A DNA stretch of 63,300 bases from JARDZU01 sp963730285 (GTDB taxonomy: Bacteria; Actinomycetota; Acidimicrobiia; Spongiisociales; ZC4RG35): the NCBI GenBank assembly GCA_963730285.1, contig CAVSQY010000004.1:1-63300 (forward strand), written 5' to 3'. The position numbers were made by a program, and so were the translations under genes. Shown in pieces: positions 1-8,340 of this stretch. The notes beneath the pieces were generated by a model that did not search any database, was not told where the DNA came from, and worked only from the letters and a program-made list of their open reading frames with translations. The first letter of the stretch is position 1. The number at the start of each line of letters is the position of its first letter.

Positions 1-346
1 AGCTCGGGATGCTGCTCGGAGTGGTTGCGGGAAAGACGTCGAAGTTCTCGATGATCGGTGGGTGAACGCGAGATTCCGACTTTCGGCAGGCAGTGTCTAG
101 CTCATCGATAAGCCTGTCCGGGTCAACGATCACTCTCGGTCGTGAAGTCGAGGTCCTCCTAAGACCTGGTGTCTGGGGGATAGGCTTTGCGGAGGGCATT
201 TCCCCCCTGAGAGCGACTGGCTCGGATAGACCGGACTCGGAATAGATGGCAACCAGAAGCCATCCGAATATGTAGTCCCGCTGAACGTTGGACTCAGTTA
301 TTCCCAGGCTCGATGCCGTCTCTCGCACCTCATCTCCACCAATCAC
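1..346 (-). pseudogene. Decayed AbiEii-type nucleotidyltransferase (toxin) gene, runs off left edge
   Basis: Read on the minus strand from a GTG near 346, the frame gives an N-terminus (NVQRDYIFGWLL) like that of AbiEii-family nucleotidyltransferases. The diagnostic motif that should follow is split between frames. At about 145-212 a shifted frame reads LRGGNALRKAY, PDTR, a TAG stop at 159-161, then EDLDF. The usual AbiEii motif is GG-x-ALRK-x-Y-x-PDTRFSEDLDF. After it the original frame resumes with VDPDRLIDELDTACRK. At least two frameshifts and one stop therefore interrupt the gene. The first slip lies in a run of six C's (202-207 on the plus strand). In intact systems this protein pairs with an AbiEi antitoxin; none is recognisable upstream. 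The family call rests on the motif and the N-terminus, and the exact start is uncertain. Confidence 0.6.
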
Positions 347-459
347 AGGTCCATGATTCCGCTCCGGCTTGACATACCTCGTGCCCCTTACGCCGTCGGA
401 GTGTCTCCACGAACCGGATTCCGGTTTTTCCGTACGGTTTCTCTCTTCCCCCCCTGGAG

Positions 460-488
460 TTTCCACACCTTGTGGGTTCCCTTATACT
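460..488 (+). promoter_or_regulatory. Probable sigma-70 promoter for tRNA-Trp/secE
   Basis: A TATACT -10 box (483-488) sits 17 bp after TTTCCA (460-465), a 4/6 match to the -35 consensus. The predicted start at about 495 is just upstream of the tRNA. No other good promoter is seen between the AbiEii relic and the tRNA, so this would also feed secE-nusG. Confidence 0.5.
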
Positions 489-510
489 TTGTGATCCCGC
501 GAACCCCCGA

Positions 511-587
511 AGGGGTGTAGCTCGAATTGGTAGAGCGCCGGTCTCCAAAACCGGAGGTTGGGGGTTCGAGTCCCTCCGCCCCTGCCA
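511..587 (+). tRNA. tRNA-Trp (anticodon CCA)
   Basis: The acceptor stem AGGGGTG pairs with CGCCCCT (577-583). The anticodon stem CCGGT/ACCGG (538-542/550-554) encloses the loop CTCCAAA, giving anticodon CCA at 545-547. The T arm contains GGTTCGAGT, the discriminator is G584 and CCA is encoded at 585-587. tRNA-Trp directly ahead of secE is a common actinobacterial arrangement. Confidence 0.97.
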
Positions 588-620
588 GTACTTGTTTGTG
601 GATACGATCAGGAAGAACCG

Positions 621-944
621 ATGAACCGAGAAATGCGCCGCATGCAGGAACGCGAGGAGCGCCTGCAAAAGAAGGGCGAGAGCAGTCGCGATAAGACGGC
701 TCGTCGTGCCGCGGCTATGCAAAACAAGGCGTCCAAGGTCGAGCGCAAGCCGATCTGGGCTCGGATTCCCGAGTATCTCCACGAAGTGCGTCAGGAGATG
801 AAGAAAGTGACCTGGCCGACTCAGGAGCAGATGATCGCCTTCACCGCGGTCACCGTGATCACATCTGTCGTTCTCACCGGTGTCGTCTTCGGGCTCGATA
901 TCGCAATGAAGGAGCTCGTGTTCTTCCTGGTGGCCAAGTCCTGA
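621..944 (+). CDS. secE: Preprotein translocase subunit SecE
   Basis: A 107-residue protein that forms the SecYEG channel with SecY and SecG. The N-terminal half is charged and coil-like (MNREMRRMQEREER), followed by the SecE signature around EVRQEMKKVTWPTQEQ and one C-terminal transmembrane helix (FTAVTVITSVVLTGVVFG). The ATG at 621 follows a GGAAG ribosome-binding site. Upstream in-frame codons overlap the tRNA and were rejected. The stop overlaps the start of nusG by one base (TGATG), implying co-translation. The single-helix form is usual for Gram-positive bacteria. Family assignment is secure. Confidence 0.95.
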   Translation: MNREMRRMQEREERLQKKGESSRDKTARRAAAMQNKASKVERKPIWARIPEYLHEVRQEMKKVTWPTQEQMIAFTAVTVITSVVLTGVVFGLDIAMKELVFFLVAKS

Positions 945-1591
945 TGGCCGACGTAGTGGAGACCACAGAGGTCGAAGAAGCAGCGGTCGAAGACCAGGTC
1001 GAGGACGACATCCTCGAGGAGGTCGAGGAGCCGAAGCCGGCCAGCCCCTACGACCTGCCAGGTGACTGGTATGTCATTCACTCCTACTCGGGCTACGAGA
1101 ACAAGGTCAAGGCCAATCTGGAGACCCGTATCCAGTCGATGCACATGGAGGACCGGATCTTCGAGGTCCACATTCCCATGGAGGACGTCGTCGAATTCAA
1201 GGGTGGCAAGAAAGTCACCGTCCCCAAGAAGGTCTTTCCCGGGTACATCCTGGTCAGGATGACCCTTGATGACGACTCGTGGTACGCCGTGCGGAACACG
1301 CCTGGCGTAACCGGCTTCGTCGCCGGCAACGCCCAGAAGCCGACCCCGCTCTCGCGTCGTGAGGTGGAGCGGTTCCTTGGTGTCCAGGAAGAGGAAGAGA
1401 AGACGAAGCCGCGTTTCCGACCCGATTGGGAGGTCGGGGAGCAGGTGCGGGTCGTCACGGGGCCATTTGCCGATTTCAACGGTGTCATCGAGGACATGAA
1501 CGTCGATCAACAGAAGGTGGTCGTGTTGGTCAACATCTTTGGCCGCGACACCCCGGTCGAGCTCGGTTTCGAGGACATTCAAAAGAGCTGA
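944..1591 (+). CDS. nusG: Transcription termination/antitermination factor NusG
   Basis: A 215-residue NusG that binds RNA polymerase and links transcription to Rho and the ribosome. About 45 acidic N-terminal residues (VVETTEVEEAAVEDQ) precede the NGN domain, which opens with DWYVIHSYSGYENKVK. The C-terminal KOW domain carries EQVRVVTGPFADFNGVIEDMN. The acidic extension is typical of actinobacterial NusG. The ATG overlaps the secE stop and has little ribosome-binding site of its own, which suggests translational coupling. rplK follows after 33 bp. Confidence 0.95.
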   Translation: MADVVETTEVEEAAVEDQVEDDILEEVEEPKPASPYDLPGDWYVIHSYSGYENKVKANLETRIQSMHMEDRIFEVHIPMEDVVEFKGGKKVTVPKKVFPGYILVRMTLDDDSWYAVRNTPGVTGFVAGNAQKPTPLSRREVERFLGVQEEEEKTKPRFRPDWEVGEQVRVVTGPFADFNGVIEDMNVDQQKVVVLVNIFGRDTPVELGFEDIQKS

Positions 1592-1624
1592 GCTCAGATT
1601 CGTATCCGATAATCAGGAAGAGCC

Positions 1625-2053
1625 ATGGGTAGAAGAAGACTTGTAACCACGATCAAGATCGAGCTGCCGGCGGGTCAGGCCACACCGGCGCCCCCGGTGG
1701 GCACGGTCCTCGGTCCGCATGGGGTCAACTTGATGGAGTTCGTCAAGTCATACAACGAGGCCACCAGCAGCCAGCGGGGTCAGATCATCCCGGTGGAGAT
1801 CTCGATCTATGAGGATCGCTCGTTCGACTTCATCCTGAAGACACCACCGGCGGCGGCTTTGCTTCGTCAGGCTGCCCGGGTGGAGAAGGGCTCCGGCGAG
1901 CCCAACAAGGTCAAGGTGGGATCTGTCACCAAGGCCCAGGTGAGGGAGATCGCCGAGATCAAGATGCCGGACCTCAACGCTGTCGACATGGATGGCGCGA
2001 TGAAGATCGTGGAGGGGACGGCACGTTCGATGGGTTTGATCGTCAACGACTGA
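1625..2053 (+). CDS. rplK: 50S ribosomal protein L11
   Basis: A 142-residue L11 that binds the GTPase-associated region of 23S rRNA. The N-terminal domain contains the family stretch KIELPAGQATPAPPVGTVLGPHGVN with its proline hinge. The C-terminal RNA-binding domain contains GSVTKAQVREIAEIKMPDLNA. The start ATG follows AGGAAGAGCC. Length is normal for the family. It lies between nusG and rplA in the standard order. Confidence 0.96.
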   Translation: MGRRRLVTTIKIELPAGQATPAPPVGTVLGPHGVNLMEFVKSYNEATSSQRGQIIPVEISIYEDRSFDFILKTPPAAALLRQAARVEKGSGEPNKVKVGSVTKAQVREIAEIKMPDLNAVDMDGAMKIVEGTARSMGLIVND

Positions 2054-2110
2054 TCGACCCAACTAGGTGGGAGGCCTTTCGGCCGTTTGCACCACGAGGA
2101 GATGAACAAG

Positions 2111-2827
2111 ATGTCCAAGCATGGCAAGAAGTACCGCGAATCGATTCTCAGGTACGACAAGCAGACCCCCTATTCACCCCGGGAAGCCCTCGAGTTGGTG
2201 AAGTCGTTGGCCTCGGCCAATTTCGACGAGACGGTCGAAGCGGTCTTCTCATTGGGCATCGATCCCAAGAAGGCTGATCAACTGATCCGTGGCACGGTGT
2301 CGCTACCCAACGGGACTGGAAAAGACGTCCGCGTTGCGGTGTTTGCCCCTGCCGACAAGGAGAAGGAGGCCACCGAGGCCGGCGCCGACGTGGTAGGCGG
2401 CAAGGAACTGGTCGAGAAACTGCAGGGCGGAGGCGACCTCAACTTCGACGTCGCCATCGCCACGCCCGACATGATGGCCGAGGTCGGGAAGCTGGGAAAG
2501 CTGCTCGGCCCCCGGGGCTTGATGCCCAACCCCAAGGCCGGGACTGTTACCGCCGACGTTGGAAAGGCAGTCTCCGAGTTCAAGGCGGGCCGGCTCGAGT
2601 ACAGAAATGACCGATATGGGAACGTCCACGTTCCGGTGGGCAAAGCCTCCTTCGAGGTCGATCAGCTCAGCTCGAACCTGGCGGCGCTATCCGGTGAGAT
2701 CGTCCGGTCTAAGCCGGCCTCGTCCAAGGGTCGCTTCGTCAAGCAGTTGACACTGTCTTCCACGATGGGGCCGGGCGTCAAGGTGGATGTCGGCGCCATC
2801 GAGGACTTTTCCAAGAATGTCGTTTGA
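2111..2827 (+). CDS. rplA: 50S ribosomal protein L1
   Basis: A 238-residue L1 of the mobile L1 stalk. The start MSKHGKKYRES at 2111 lies 9 nt after GAGGAG (2096-2101) and is preferred over in-frame ATGs at 2087 and 2102. Family landmarks are PNGTGKDVRVAVFA and the signature around MAEVGKLGKLLGPRGLMPNPK with GTVTADV. It ends 20 bp before a strong intrinsic terminator, so rplKA and rplJL are separate transcription units here. Confidence 0.95.
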   Translation: MSKHGKKYRESILRYDKQTPYSPREALELVKSLASANFDETVEAVFSLGIDPKKADQLIRGTVSLPNGTGKDVRVAVFAPADKEKEATEAGADVVGGKELVEKLQGGGDLNFDVAIATPDMMAEVGKLGKLLGPRGLMPNPKAGTVTADVGKAVSEFKAGRLEYRNDRYGNVHVPVGKASFEVDQLSSNLAALSGEIVRSKPASSKGRFVKQLTLSSTMGPGVKVDVGAIEDFSKNVV

Positions 2828-2847
2828 GATAGAGCCACCAGGCCAAC

Positions 2848-2880
2848 AGAAAAGCCCCCGGGGTCCCGGGGGCTTTTCTT
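2848..2880 (+). terminator. Intrinsic terminator after rplA
   Basis: A perfect 15-bp inverted repeat, with arms at 2848-2862 and 2865-2879 built on AAAAGCCCCCGGG/CCCGGGGGCTTTT, lies 20 bp after the rplA stop. It has A-rich and T-rich flanks on both sides, so it could work in either direction. Confidence 0.92.
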
Positions 2881-2974
2881 GTAAACAGGGGGGATCTCCG
2901 CGTTTCGGGGTCCCATGGGCTTAGAGGGCTTCGGCTGCCAGGTCCACCGTCCGCACGACACCGACCCTTTTGTC

Positions 2975-3004
2975 GACTTGACCAGGGTAGGGGCTGGTCA
3001 AGTC
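2975..3004. repeat. 11-bp perfect inverted repeat with 8-bp spacer
   Basis: The arm GACTTGACCAG (2975-2985) and its exact reverse complement CTGGTCAAGTC (2994-3004) flank an 8-bp G-rich loop. There is no T-run after it and no gene ends nearby, so it looks more like an operator than a terminator. The rest of 2881-3220 shows no convincing ORF. Confidence 0.6.
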
Positions 3005-3222
3005 CGTCGATCTCGCGACCCTCATGATATTTGGGCCCGAAAGGCGGATGGGGGCGGTCAGAGAACCCACCCGGTCTCACGGAGACCCCCTGTTCTCAAT
3101 AGAGCCAGTGTCGCGCGCCGATGCGCGGGTGTCCAGGGAGAATCTGGAAGGCGGCCCAGAGGCGACATCTTTGTGCTCGAGGCCTTCCTTGGATCAAGGC
3201 CCGGCCGCTCGAGCCCCCGAAG

Positions 3223-3250
3223 TTGCCCAGAGCCACGTCCCCGGTACAAT
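3223..3250 (+). promoter_or_regulatory. Probable sigma-70 promoter for rplJL
   Basis: TTGCCC (3223-3228) and TACAAT (3245-3250) are separated by 16 bp. Transcription would start near 3257, immediately ahead of the L10 leader, which is where this promoter is expected. Confidence 0.6.
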
Positions 3251-3264
3251 TCGCCCAGCAACTC

Positions 3265-3375
3265 CAATCCTTGGCCCAAGACCGCAGGTGTCGCAATCGA
3301 CTGAAAGGGTTCGCCCCGCCGGCGCAGGTCGCTCTTCGTAGAGCCCCTCGTTCTTGGCCGGGGGGTTTAGTTGTT
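3265..3375 (+). ncRNA. Ribosomal protein L10 leader (autoregulatory mRNA element)
   Basis: The untranslated region before rplJ contains AGACCGCAGGTG (3279-3290) and GGCGCAGGTCG (3321-3331). These resemble the two conserved internal-loop strands of the known L10 leader, in which the L10-L12 complex binds a kink-turn and represses its own operon. The flanking arms CCTTGGCC and TTCTTGGCC also resemble each other. The fold was judged by eye, and the boundaries are approximate. Confidence 0.7.
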
Positions 3376-3393
3376 TATCGACCGGAGGAGCGA

Positions 3394-4005
3394 ATGCCAA
3401 CACCAGAGAAGGTCCAGGCTGTAGCCGACATCAAAGAGAAGCTCCAGGACGCCGAGGCGGTCTTCCTGACCGAATATCGAGGGCTCACCGTAAAGCAGGT
3501 CCAGGATCTGCGGGCGAGTCTGCGAGCCAGCGGCGCCGAGTACAAGGTAGTCAAGATGACCTTGGCCAAGCTGGCCGCGGGTGAGGCAGGCATCACGGGT
3601 CTGGATGAGTTCTTACTCGGCCCGACGGCGCTGGCCTTTGCCAATAGCGATCCCGTCGCCACCGCCAAGGCCCTCAAGGACTTCTCCAAGTCCCACGAGG
3701 TCTTCGTGCTCAAGGCCGGCCTGCTCTCCGGAGCTTTCCTCTCCCCGGAGGAAGTCTCCAAACTGGCCGATATCGAGCCACGCGAGGTGCTGCTGGCCAA
3801 GTTCGTCGGTGCCGGCCGGGCGCCGATGTACGCCGCGGCGGGCTTCTTCGCTTCGTTCAATCGAAGCGCTGCGACGATGTTCCATCAGCTTCTGGACAAG
3901 AAAGAATCGGGCGAGGTCTCCCCGACAGGCGATGTCTCGACATCGACCATGCCGGCCGACGAGCCCGCCGAGACCGAGACGGCCGAATCGGCCGAGGAGG
4001 AGTAG
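3394..4005 (+). CDS. rplJ: 50S ribosomal protein L10
   Basis: A 203-residue L10 that anchors the L7/L12 dimers in the ribosomal stalk. The N-terminal domain contains KEKLQDAEAVFLTEYRGLTV and YKVVKMTLAK, which bind 23S rRNA. The helix-8 segment that binds L12 is followed by an acidic, low-complexity tail (PADEPAETETAESAEEE) common in actinobacterial L10. The ATG follows GGAGGAGCGA. A longer in-frame reading from 3121 runs through the leader RNA and is not a start. rplL begins 2 bp after its stop. Confidence 0.95.
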   Translation: MPTPEKVQAVADIKEKLQDAEAVFLTEYRGLTVKQVQDLRASLRASGAEYKVVKMTLAKLAAGEAGITGLDEFLLGPTALAFANSDPVATAKALKDFSKSHEVFVLKAGLLSGAFLSPEEVSKLADIEPREVLLAKFVGAGRAPMYAAAGFFASFNRSAATMFHQLLDKKESGEVSPTGDVSTSTMPADEPAETETAESAEEE

Positions 4006-4007
4006 TA

Positions 4008-4409
4008 ATGGCCGCCAAGACAAAGCTCACCACAGAAGAGTTGATGAGCGCGTTCGAGGAGATGACCGTCCTCGAGCTCAAAGAGTTTCTCGATGCTTTC
4101 GAGGAGAAGTTCGAAGTGACCGCGGCAGCCCCGGTTGCCATGGCCGCCGCCCCGGCGGCCGCCGGTGACGGAGCAGGTGCCGCCGCCGCCGAGGAGAAGG
4201 ACGAGTTCGATGTCGTCATCACCTCAGCCGGCTCGGCCAAGATTCAGGTGATCAAGGAGGTACGAGGACTCACCAGCCTCGGCCTGAAGGAGGCCAAGGA
4301 CCTGGTTGATGGCGCCCCGGCCAACGTGCTCGAAGGTGTCGAGAAGGAGGCCGCGGAGAAGGCAAAGGCGGCCCTAGAAGCAGCCGGTGCCACCGTCGAG
4401 CTGAAGTAG
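4008..4409 (+). CDS. rplL: 50S ribosomal protein L7/L12
   Basis: A 133-residue stalk protein that recruits translational GTPases. The N-terminal dimerisation domain (TTEELMSAFEEMTVLELKEF) is followed by an Ala/Pro-rich hinge at about residues 45-65. The C-terminal factor-binding domain reads IQVIKEVRGLTSLGLKEAKD. The start is two bases after the rplJ stop, and the ribosome-binding site is the GAGGAGGAG run at the end of rplJ. Confidence 0.96.
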   Translation: MAAKTKLTTEELMSAFEEMTVLELKEFLDAFEEKFEVTAAAPVAMAAAPAAAGDGAGAAAAEEKDEFDVVITSAGSAKIQVIKEVRGLTSLGLKEAKDLVDGAPANVLEGVEKEAAEKAKAALEAAGATVELK

Positions 4410-4430
4410 CTCACCACAGCATCGTCCAAT

Positions 4431-4457
4431 CGGGGCTCCCGCCTGGCGGGGGCCCCG
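4431..4457. terminator. Intrinsic terminator between rplL and pepN
   Basis: An 11-bp GC-rich hairpin (CGGGGCTCCCG pairing with CGGGGGCCCCG across a 5-nt loop) ends three bases before the stop codon of the convergent aminopeptidase gene. It probably serves both transcripts. Confidence 0.85.
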
Positions 4458-4459
4458 TC

Positions 4460-7006
4460 TCATTGGGCGAAGTATTCCGCGACTATCGGTGTCTCTCGCT
4501 CCCTGAGCATCACGTTCGCATCGAGCAACTCGAGCTTCTGTGACAGTCCCCGAGTTGCCTCGGGGATGGGGTGCTCGGCAAAAAAGCCCTTGACGTCGGC
4601 CGCGACCTCAGGTTGTGACAGAGCCGGAAGACCCTCGACCACTCGATGCCTGGTCATCCCCGGCATTACCTCGAGAACCGAATCCCATTGAGTGCGCGCC
4701 GCTCGCCAGACGTCGGGGCCCGAGTCTCCGGAGAGCAATCTTCCGAACACCCAGAACCCATCCTGGGTGCGGATAGCTCCTTCGATGATCTTGTCCAACG
4801 TGGACAAGGCCAACTCCTCGACTTGGACGCCTGCCACCGAGCGAAGGAGTCGCACTTGGTCGAGCGGGGCCGTCGCTTCCCGATACTTGGACCACAGCCT
4901 CTCGTACTCCTTGGTGCCCCCGTGATATGAGTACACGGAGAGAGCGGCCGTAGCCACTTCCGGGTCGATCTCGCCATCGTCCAAGACGGATTCCGCTACC
5001 TCTCTGGCACGATCGATGGTGGCTCGGTCGTTGCCGAGATTTCCGAGGGCCACGATGAGGTCACCTCTCAGCTTGCGGGTGAGATCGCTCTCGCCATGGG
5101 CTCCCTCCCATCCGAGACGCTCCAGAGCCGGCCCGATGAGATCTCTGACGAAGGCCTCGAACGCCGGCCGAGTCTCGTCGGAGAGAGCGTGATGCTCGAG
5201 CGAGGCGAGGCCCCCAACGATGATCGACCAAATGGCCTGTTCGCGCTCCTCGGAGAACTCGCTCACCAAATCGAGGAACGCCGAGGATGAGACTTGGCAT
5301 GATCGAACGAGGGCCCATGTGTCTGACACCAGGCTGTACCGCTCGATGTCGTCGAGGGTGTCGAGGTGACCCATCAGGGCCTGGAACAGGTCATCGGAGT
5401 ACCGGGTCCGGTAGAAACCGTGCCCGCCGGCATTGGCCACCATGAAGTCGACCTGGCCCTCGATCTCCATCGTGGTCTCATCCTCGCTGAGCAGGACTTT
5501 CGCGCTGTACGGCTTGCCGTCGACCAGGCCGCGTAGCTGGAGTGGCACCTGCCAGATGGTGCTGTCGGTCTCGTCGGGAATCGCCAGATACCTCCGCTGG
5601 CTGACCCGTACTCCACCGGGCACCACTTCGACGTCGATCTGGGGGAATCCCCGCTGATAGACCCAGGTGTTCATGATCTCGCTGACTGGCCAGTTCGAAG
5701 CGCCGTCGAGACCCTCCCACAAGTCGGCCGTGACGGTGTTGGAGTACTCGTGCTTTCGCAGGTAGTTGCCCACCCCGGTGCGAAACTCTTCCTCACCGAT
5801 GAATTGCTCGATCATGCGCAGGACGGCTGATCCCTTGCCATAGGTGATCGCGTCGAACATCTGGTCGACTTCCTCGGGGCGGTTCACCTCGAACTCTATG
5901 GGGCGGGTGGATGCCAGCTGATCGGTGCCCATCGCCCACGGGATCTCGAGATTGTTGAAGGCGAGCCACCTTTTCCACTCCGGCTTCTTGGCATCGGTGG
6001 CTTTCAACTCCATGAAGCTGGCAAATGCCTCATTGAGCCAGGCTCCCTCCCACCATCGCATCGTGACCAGGTTGCCGAACCATTGATGGGCGATTTCGTG
6101 ACCGACCACATCCAACGAGCTCTGAAGCTCACCCTGACTTGCCTTGGCCGGGTCGATGACCAGGTAGGCGTCCCGATAGGTGATCAGCCCCACGTTCTCC
6201 ATCGCCCCGGCGGCAAAGTCGGGGATGGCGATGTGATCCAGCTTGTCCGCCGGGTATGGAATCCCGTAGTAGTTCGATAGGTAGTCGAAGCAGAATGCTG
6301 CGTTCTCCAACGCCACGTCGGTGAGGTGCACGTTTCCCTTCGGGACGATGACTCGCATCGGTGTCCCCCTGACCACCACCGGCTCGCTCGTCTCGAAGGG
6401 GCCAACGATGAATACGAGGAGGTATGTCGACATCTTCATTGTCTCGGCGAAATCGAATTCGACCCGCCCATCGTCGAGTTTGCTACGCGAGAGCTCCGCT
6501 CCATTGGAGTAGGCCTCGAGACCGTCAGCCACGACCATGGTTGTCTTGAAAGTGGCCTTGAAATCGGGCTCGTCCCAACACGGGAAGATCCTGCGTGCGT
6601 CGGTCGACTGGCATTGTGAGGTGGCCAGTGTGTGCTCGACACCATCTCGGTCGCGATAGAGCGAGCGATAAAATCCCCGGAGCTGGTCGTTGATCGAGCC
6701 CGTGTATGTGATATCGAGTTGGTAGGTACCGGGAGCCGCCGGATTCGCCAGGGTCAGTTCGAGTCTCTCCTCGTCCTGCTGCAAACTGACCTTGGAGACC
6801 TCGATCTCACCTTGGTCGCTCTCGAGGCGGACATTGGCGATGTCGAGCTCGGCTGCGTTCATCAGCACACTCTGTGTGGTTTCGGTCAGGCCGAATGTGA
6901 TCACGACATGACCCTGAAAGGCAAACGTCTCGAGGTCGGGCTCGAGATGAAGGCGGTAATGGACGGGCATCACATTTCGGGGCAGTCGAAATGGGTTTTC
7001 GGGCAA
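4460..7006 (-). CDS. pepN: M1 family aminopeptidase (PepN-like)
   Basis: An 848-residue cytoplasmic zinc aminopeptidase that removes N-terminal residues from peptides. The substrate-anchoring motif GAMEN is at about residue 267. The zinc motif HEIAHQWFGN starts near 303, with the third ligand in LNEAFAS about 19 residues later. An M1 N-terminal beta domain precedes these. The C-terminal ERAP1-like helical region contains LERLGWE. No signal peptide is seen. It converges on rplL and diverges from serB across 103 bp. Length fits actinobacterial PepN. Confidence 0.94.
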   Translation of the reverse strand: MPENPFRLPRNVMPVHYRLHLEPDLETFAFQGHVVITFGLTETTQSVLMNAAELDIANVRLESDQGEIEVSKVSLQQDEERLELTLANPAAPGTYQLDITYTGSINDQLRGFYRSLYRDRDGVEHTLATSQCQSTDARRIFPCWDEPDFKATFKTTMVVADGLEAYSNGAELSRSKLDDGRVEFDFAETMKMSTYLLVFIVGPFETSEPVVVRGTPMRVIVPKGNVHLTDVALENAAFCFDYLSNYYGIPYPADKLDHIAIPDFAAGAMENVGLITYRDAYLVIDPAKASQGELQSSLDVVGHEIAHQWFGNLVTMRWWEGAWLNEAFASFMELKATDAKKPEWKRWLAFNNLEIPWAMGTDQLASTRPIEFEVNRPEEVDQMFDAITYGKGSAVLRMIEQFIGEEEFRTGVGNYLRKHEYSNTVTADLWEGLDGASNWPVSEIMNTWVYQRGFPQIDVEVVPGGVRVSQRRYLAIPDETDSTIWQVPLQLRGLVDGKPYSAKVLLSEDETTMEIEGQVDFMVANAGGHGFYRTRYSDDLFQALMGHLDTLDDIERYSLVSDTWALVRSCQVSSSAFLDLVSEFSEEREQAIWSIIVGGLASLEHHALSDETRPAFEAFVRDLIGPALERLGWEGAHGESDLTRKLRGDLIVALGNLGNDRATIDRAREVAESVLDDGEIDPEVATAALSVYSYHGGTKEYERLWSKYREATAPLDQVRLLRSVAGVQVEELALSTLDKIIEGAIRTQDGFWVFGRLLSGDSGPDVWRAARTQWDSVLEVMPGMTRHRVVEGLPALSQPEVAADVKGFFAEHPIPEATRGLSQKLELLDANVMLRERETPIVAEYFAQ

Positions 7007-7109
7007 ATGAGCCTCCGTGGCCGGCCGGTAGATGGTAATTGGTAGCCGGTCGGCTCCCCAATAGGTCGATGAGGCTGGAACTATTGGCCAACCCGCTTAG
7101 CCTGACCGG

Positions 7110-8336
7110 GTGAGCGAGCGGTCAACTGTCCTCGTGTCGGTACACGGGCCCGACGGGCCTGGCATTTCTGCAGGGTTGATGAGTGTGCTGGCTGAGGCCG
7201 GGGTCGAGATCTACGACGTGGAGCAGATCGTGGTCCGGGGCCGGCTCACGCTCAATGTCCTGATCGGCGTCAATGGCGAGAAGACCACCATCAGGGATCT
7301 GCTCTTCTTCGGGTGGGAACGTGGCCTGCAGGTCGATTTCGAGATCGTCGAGACCACACCGACCCCGGTTCGGCCGATGGCGGTGGTGACTCTGATCGGG
7401 ATGAGAGTCGGTCCGGAGGATTTCGGGGCGGCGGCAGCTGCGATTGCCGATGGTGGCGGCAACATCGATCGCATCTATCGCCTTTCCCGCTACCCGGTAG
7501 TCAGCTATGAGCTCATCGTGGGGGACGGCGATATTTCGACGATCCGACAGAATCTCGTTCGAGTCGCCGCAGAGCGTCCCATCGACGTGGCGATTCAGAA
7601 GGAGGGCCTGGATCGTCGCGCCAAGCGGATGGTGGTGATGGACGTCGACTCCACACTCATCCACGAAGAGGTGATCAACCTCCTCGCCAGGGAGGCCGGT
7701 GTCGAAGCGCGAGTCAGCGAGATCACCCATCGGGCCATGTCCGGTGAGATCGACTTCGAGCAATCTCTCCGCGAACGGGTGGGTCTGCTCAAAGGCCTCG
7801 ACCAGACCGCTATCACGAGGGTTTTCGAGAGTATCAACCTGACGAGCGGCGCCCGGACCTTCATACGCACCCTCAAGCGTCTTGGGATGATCACGGCCAT
7901 CGTCTCGGCGGGATTCACACGATTCACCGACGTCCTCGCTGCCGACCTCGGGATCGACTACTCGTTGTCCAACACGCTGGAGTTGGAGAAGGGCGTGTTG
8001 ACCGGGGAGCTGACTGGTGACATCGTCGATGCCCCGCGCAAAGCCAGTTTCCTCAAGGCCATAGCGGAGGCTGAGGGGATCCCACTGTCCCAGGTGGTGG
8101 CGGTGGGCGACGGCGCCAACGACTTGGACATGCTTGCCACGGCCGGGCTCGGGATCGCGTTCAATGCCAAGCCGGTCGTCAAAGAACGAGCAGACACAGC
8201 CATCTCGGTGCCCTATCTGGATGCGATCCTGTTCACCATGGGCATACGGCGCCAGCATGTGGAGGAGGCTGACGCCGAAGACCCCGACTTCGAGATGGGC
8301 GAGCGCATCGAGGTGCCCGAACTACCTCCCATCTGA
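7110..8336 (+). CDS. serB: Phosphoserine phosphatase with tandem ACT-like N-terminus
   Basis: A 408-residue HAD-family phosphatase for the last step of serine synthesis. About 165 N-terminal residues form ACT-like regulatory domains (VLVSVHGPDGPGISAGLM and a second unit). The catalytic domain follows: the nucleophile motif DVDSTLIHEEV near residue 173, SAGFTRFTD as motif II, and VVAVGDGANDLDML as motif IV. The start is GTG with a weak ribosome-binding site. The two-ACT SerB layout is common in actinobacteria and suggests amino-acid feedback; that regulation is known from relatives, not shown here. Confidence 0.93.
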   Translation: MSERSTVLVSVHGPDGPGISAGLMSVLAEAGVEIYDVEQIVVRGRLTLNVLIGVNGEKTTIRDLLFFGWERGLQVDFEIVETTPTPVRPMAVVTLIGMRVGPEDFGAAAAAIADGGGNIDRIYRLSRYPVVSYELIVGDGDISTIRQNLVRVAAERPIDVAIQKEGLDRRAKRMVVMDVDSTLIHEEVINLLAREAGVEARVSEITHRAMSGEIDFEQSLRERVGLLKGLDQTAITRVFESINLTSGARTFIRTLKRLGMITAIVSAGFTRFTDVLAADLGIDYSLSNTLELEKGVLTGELTGDIVDAPRKASFLKAIAEAEGIPLSQVVAVGDGANDLDMLATAGLGIAFNAKPVVKERADTAISVPYLDAILFTMGIRRQHVEEADAEDPDFEMGERIEVPELPPI

Positions 8337-8340
8337 ATTC

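Noticed and set aside
821..1582. 253-codon minus-strand frame opposite nusG
   Set aside because: Antisense to a certain gene; composition (runs of DL, VL, HD) is that of a reverse-strand shadow.
7122..8258. 378-codon open frame on the minus strand
   Set aside because: Exactly antisense to serB, with low-complexity Asp/His-rich translation typical of the reverse of a high-GC gene.
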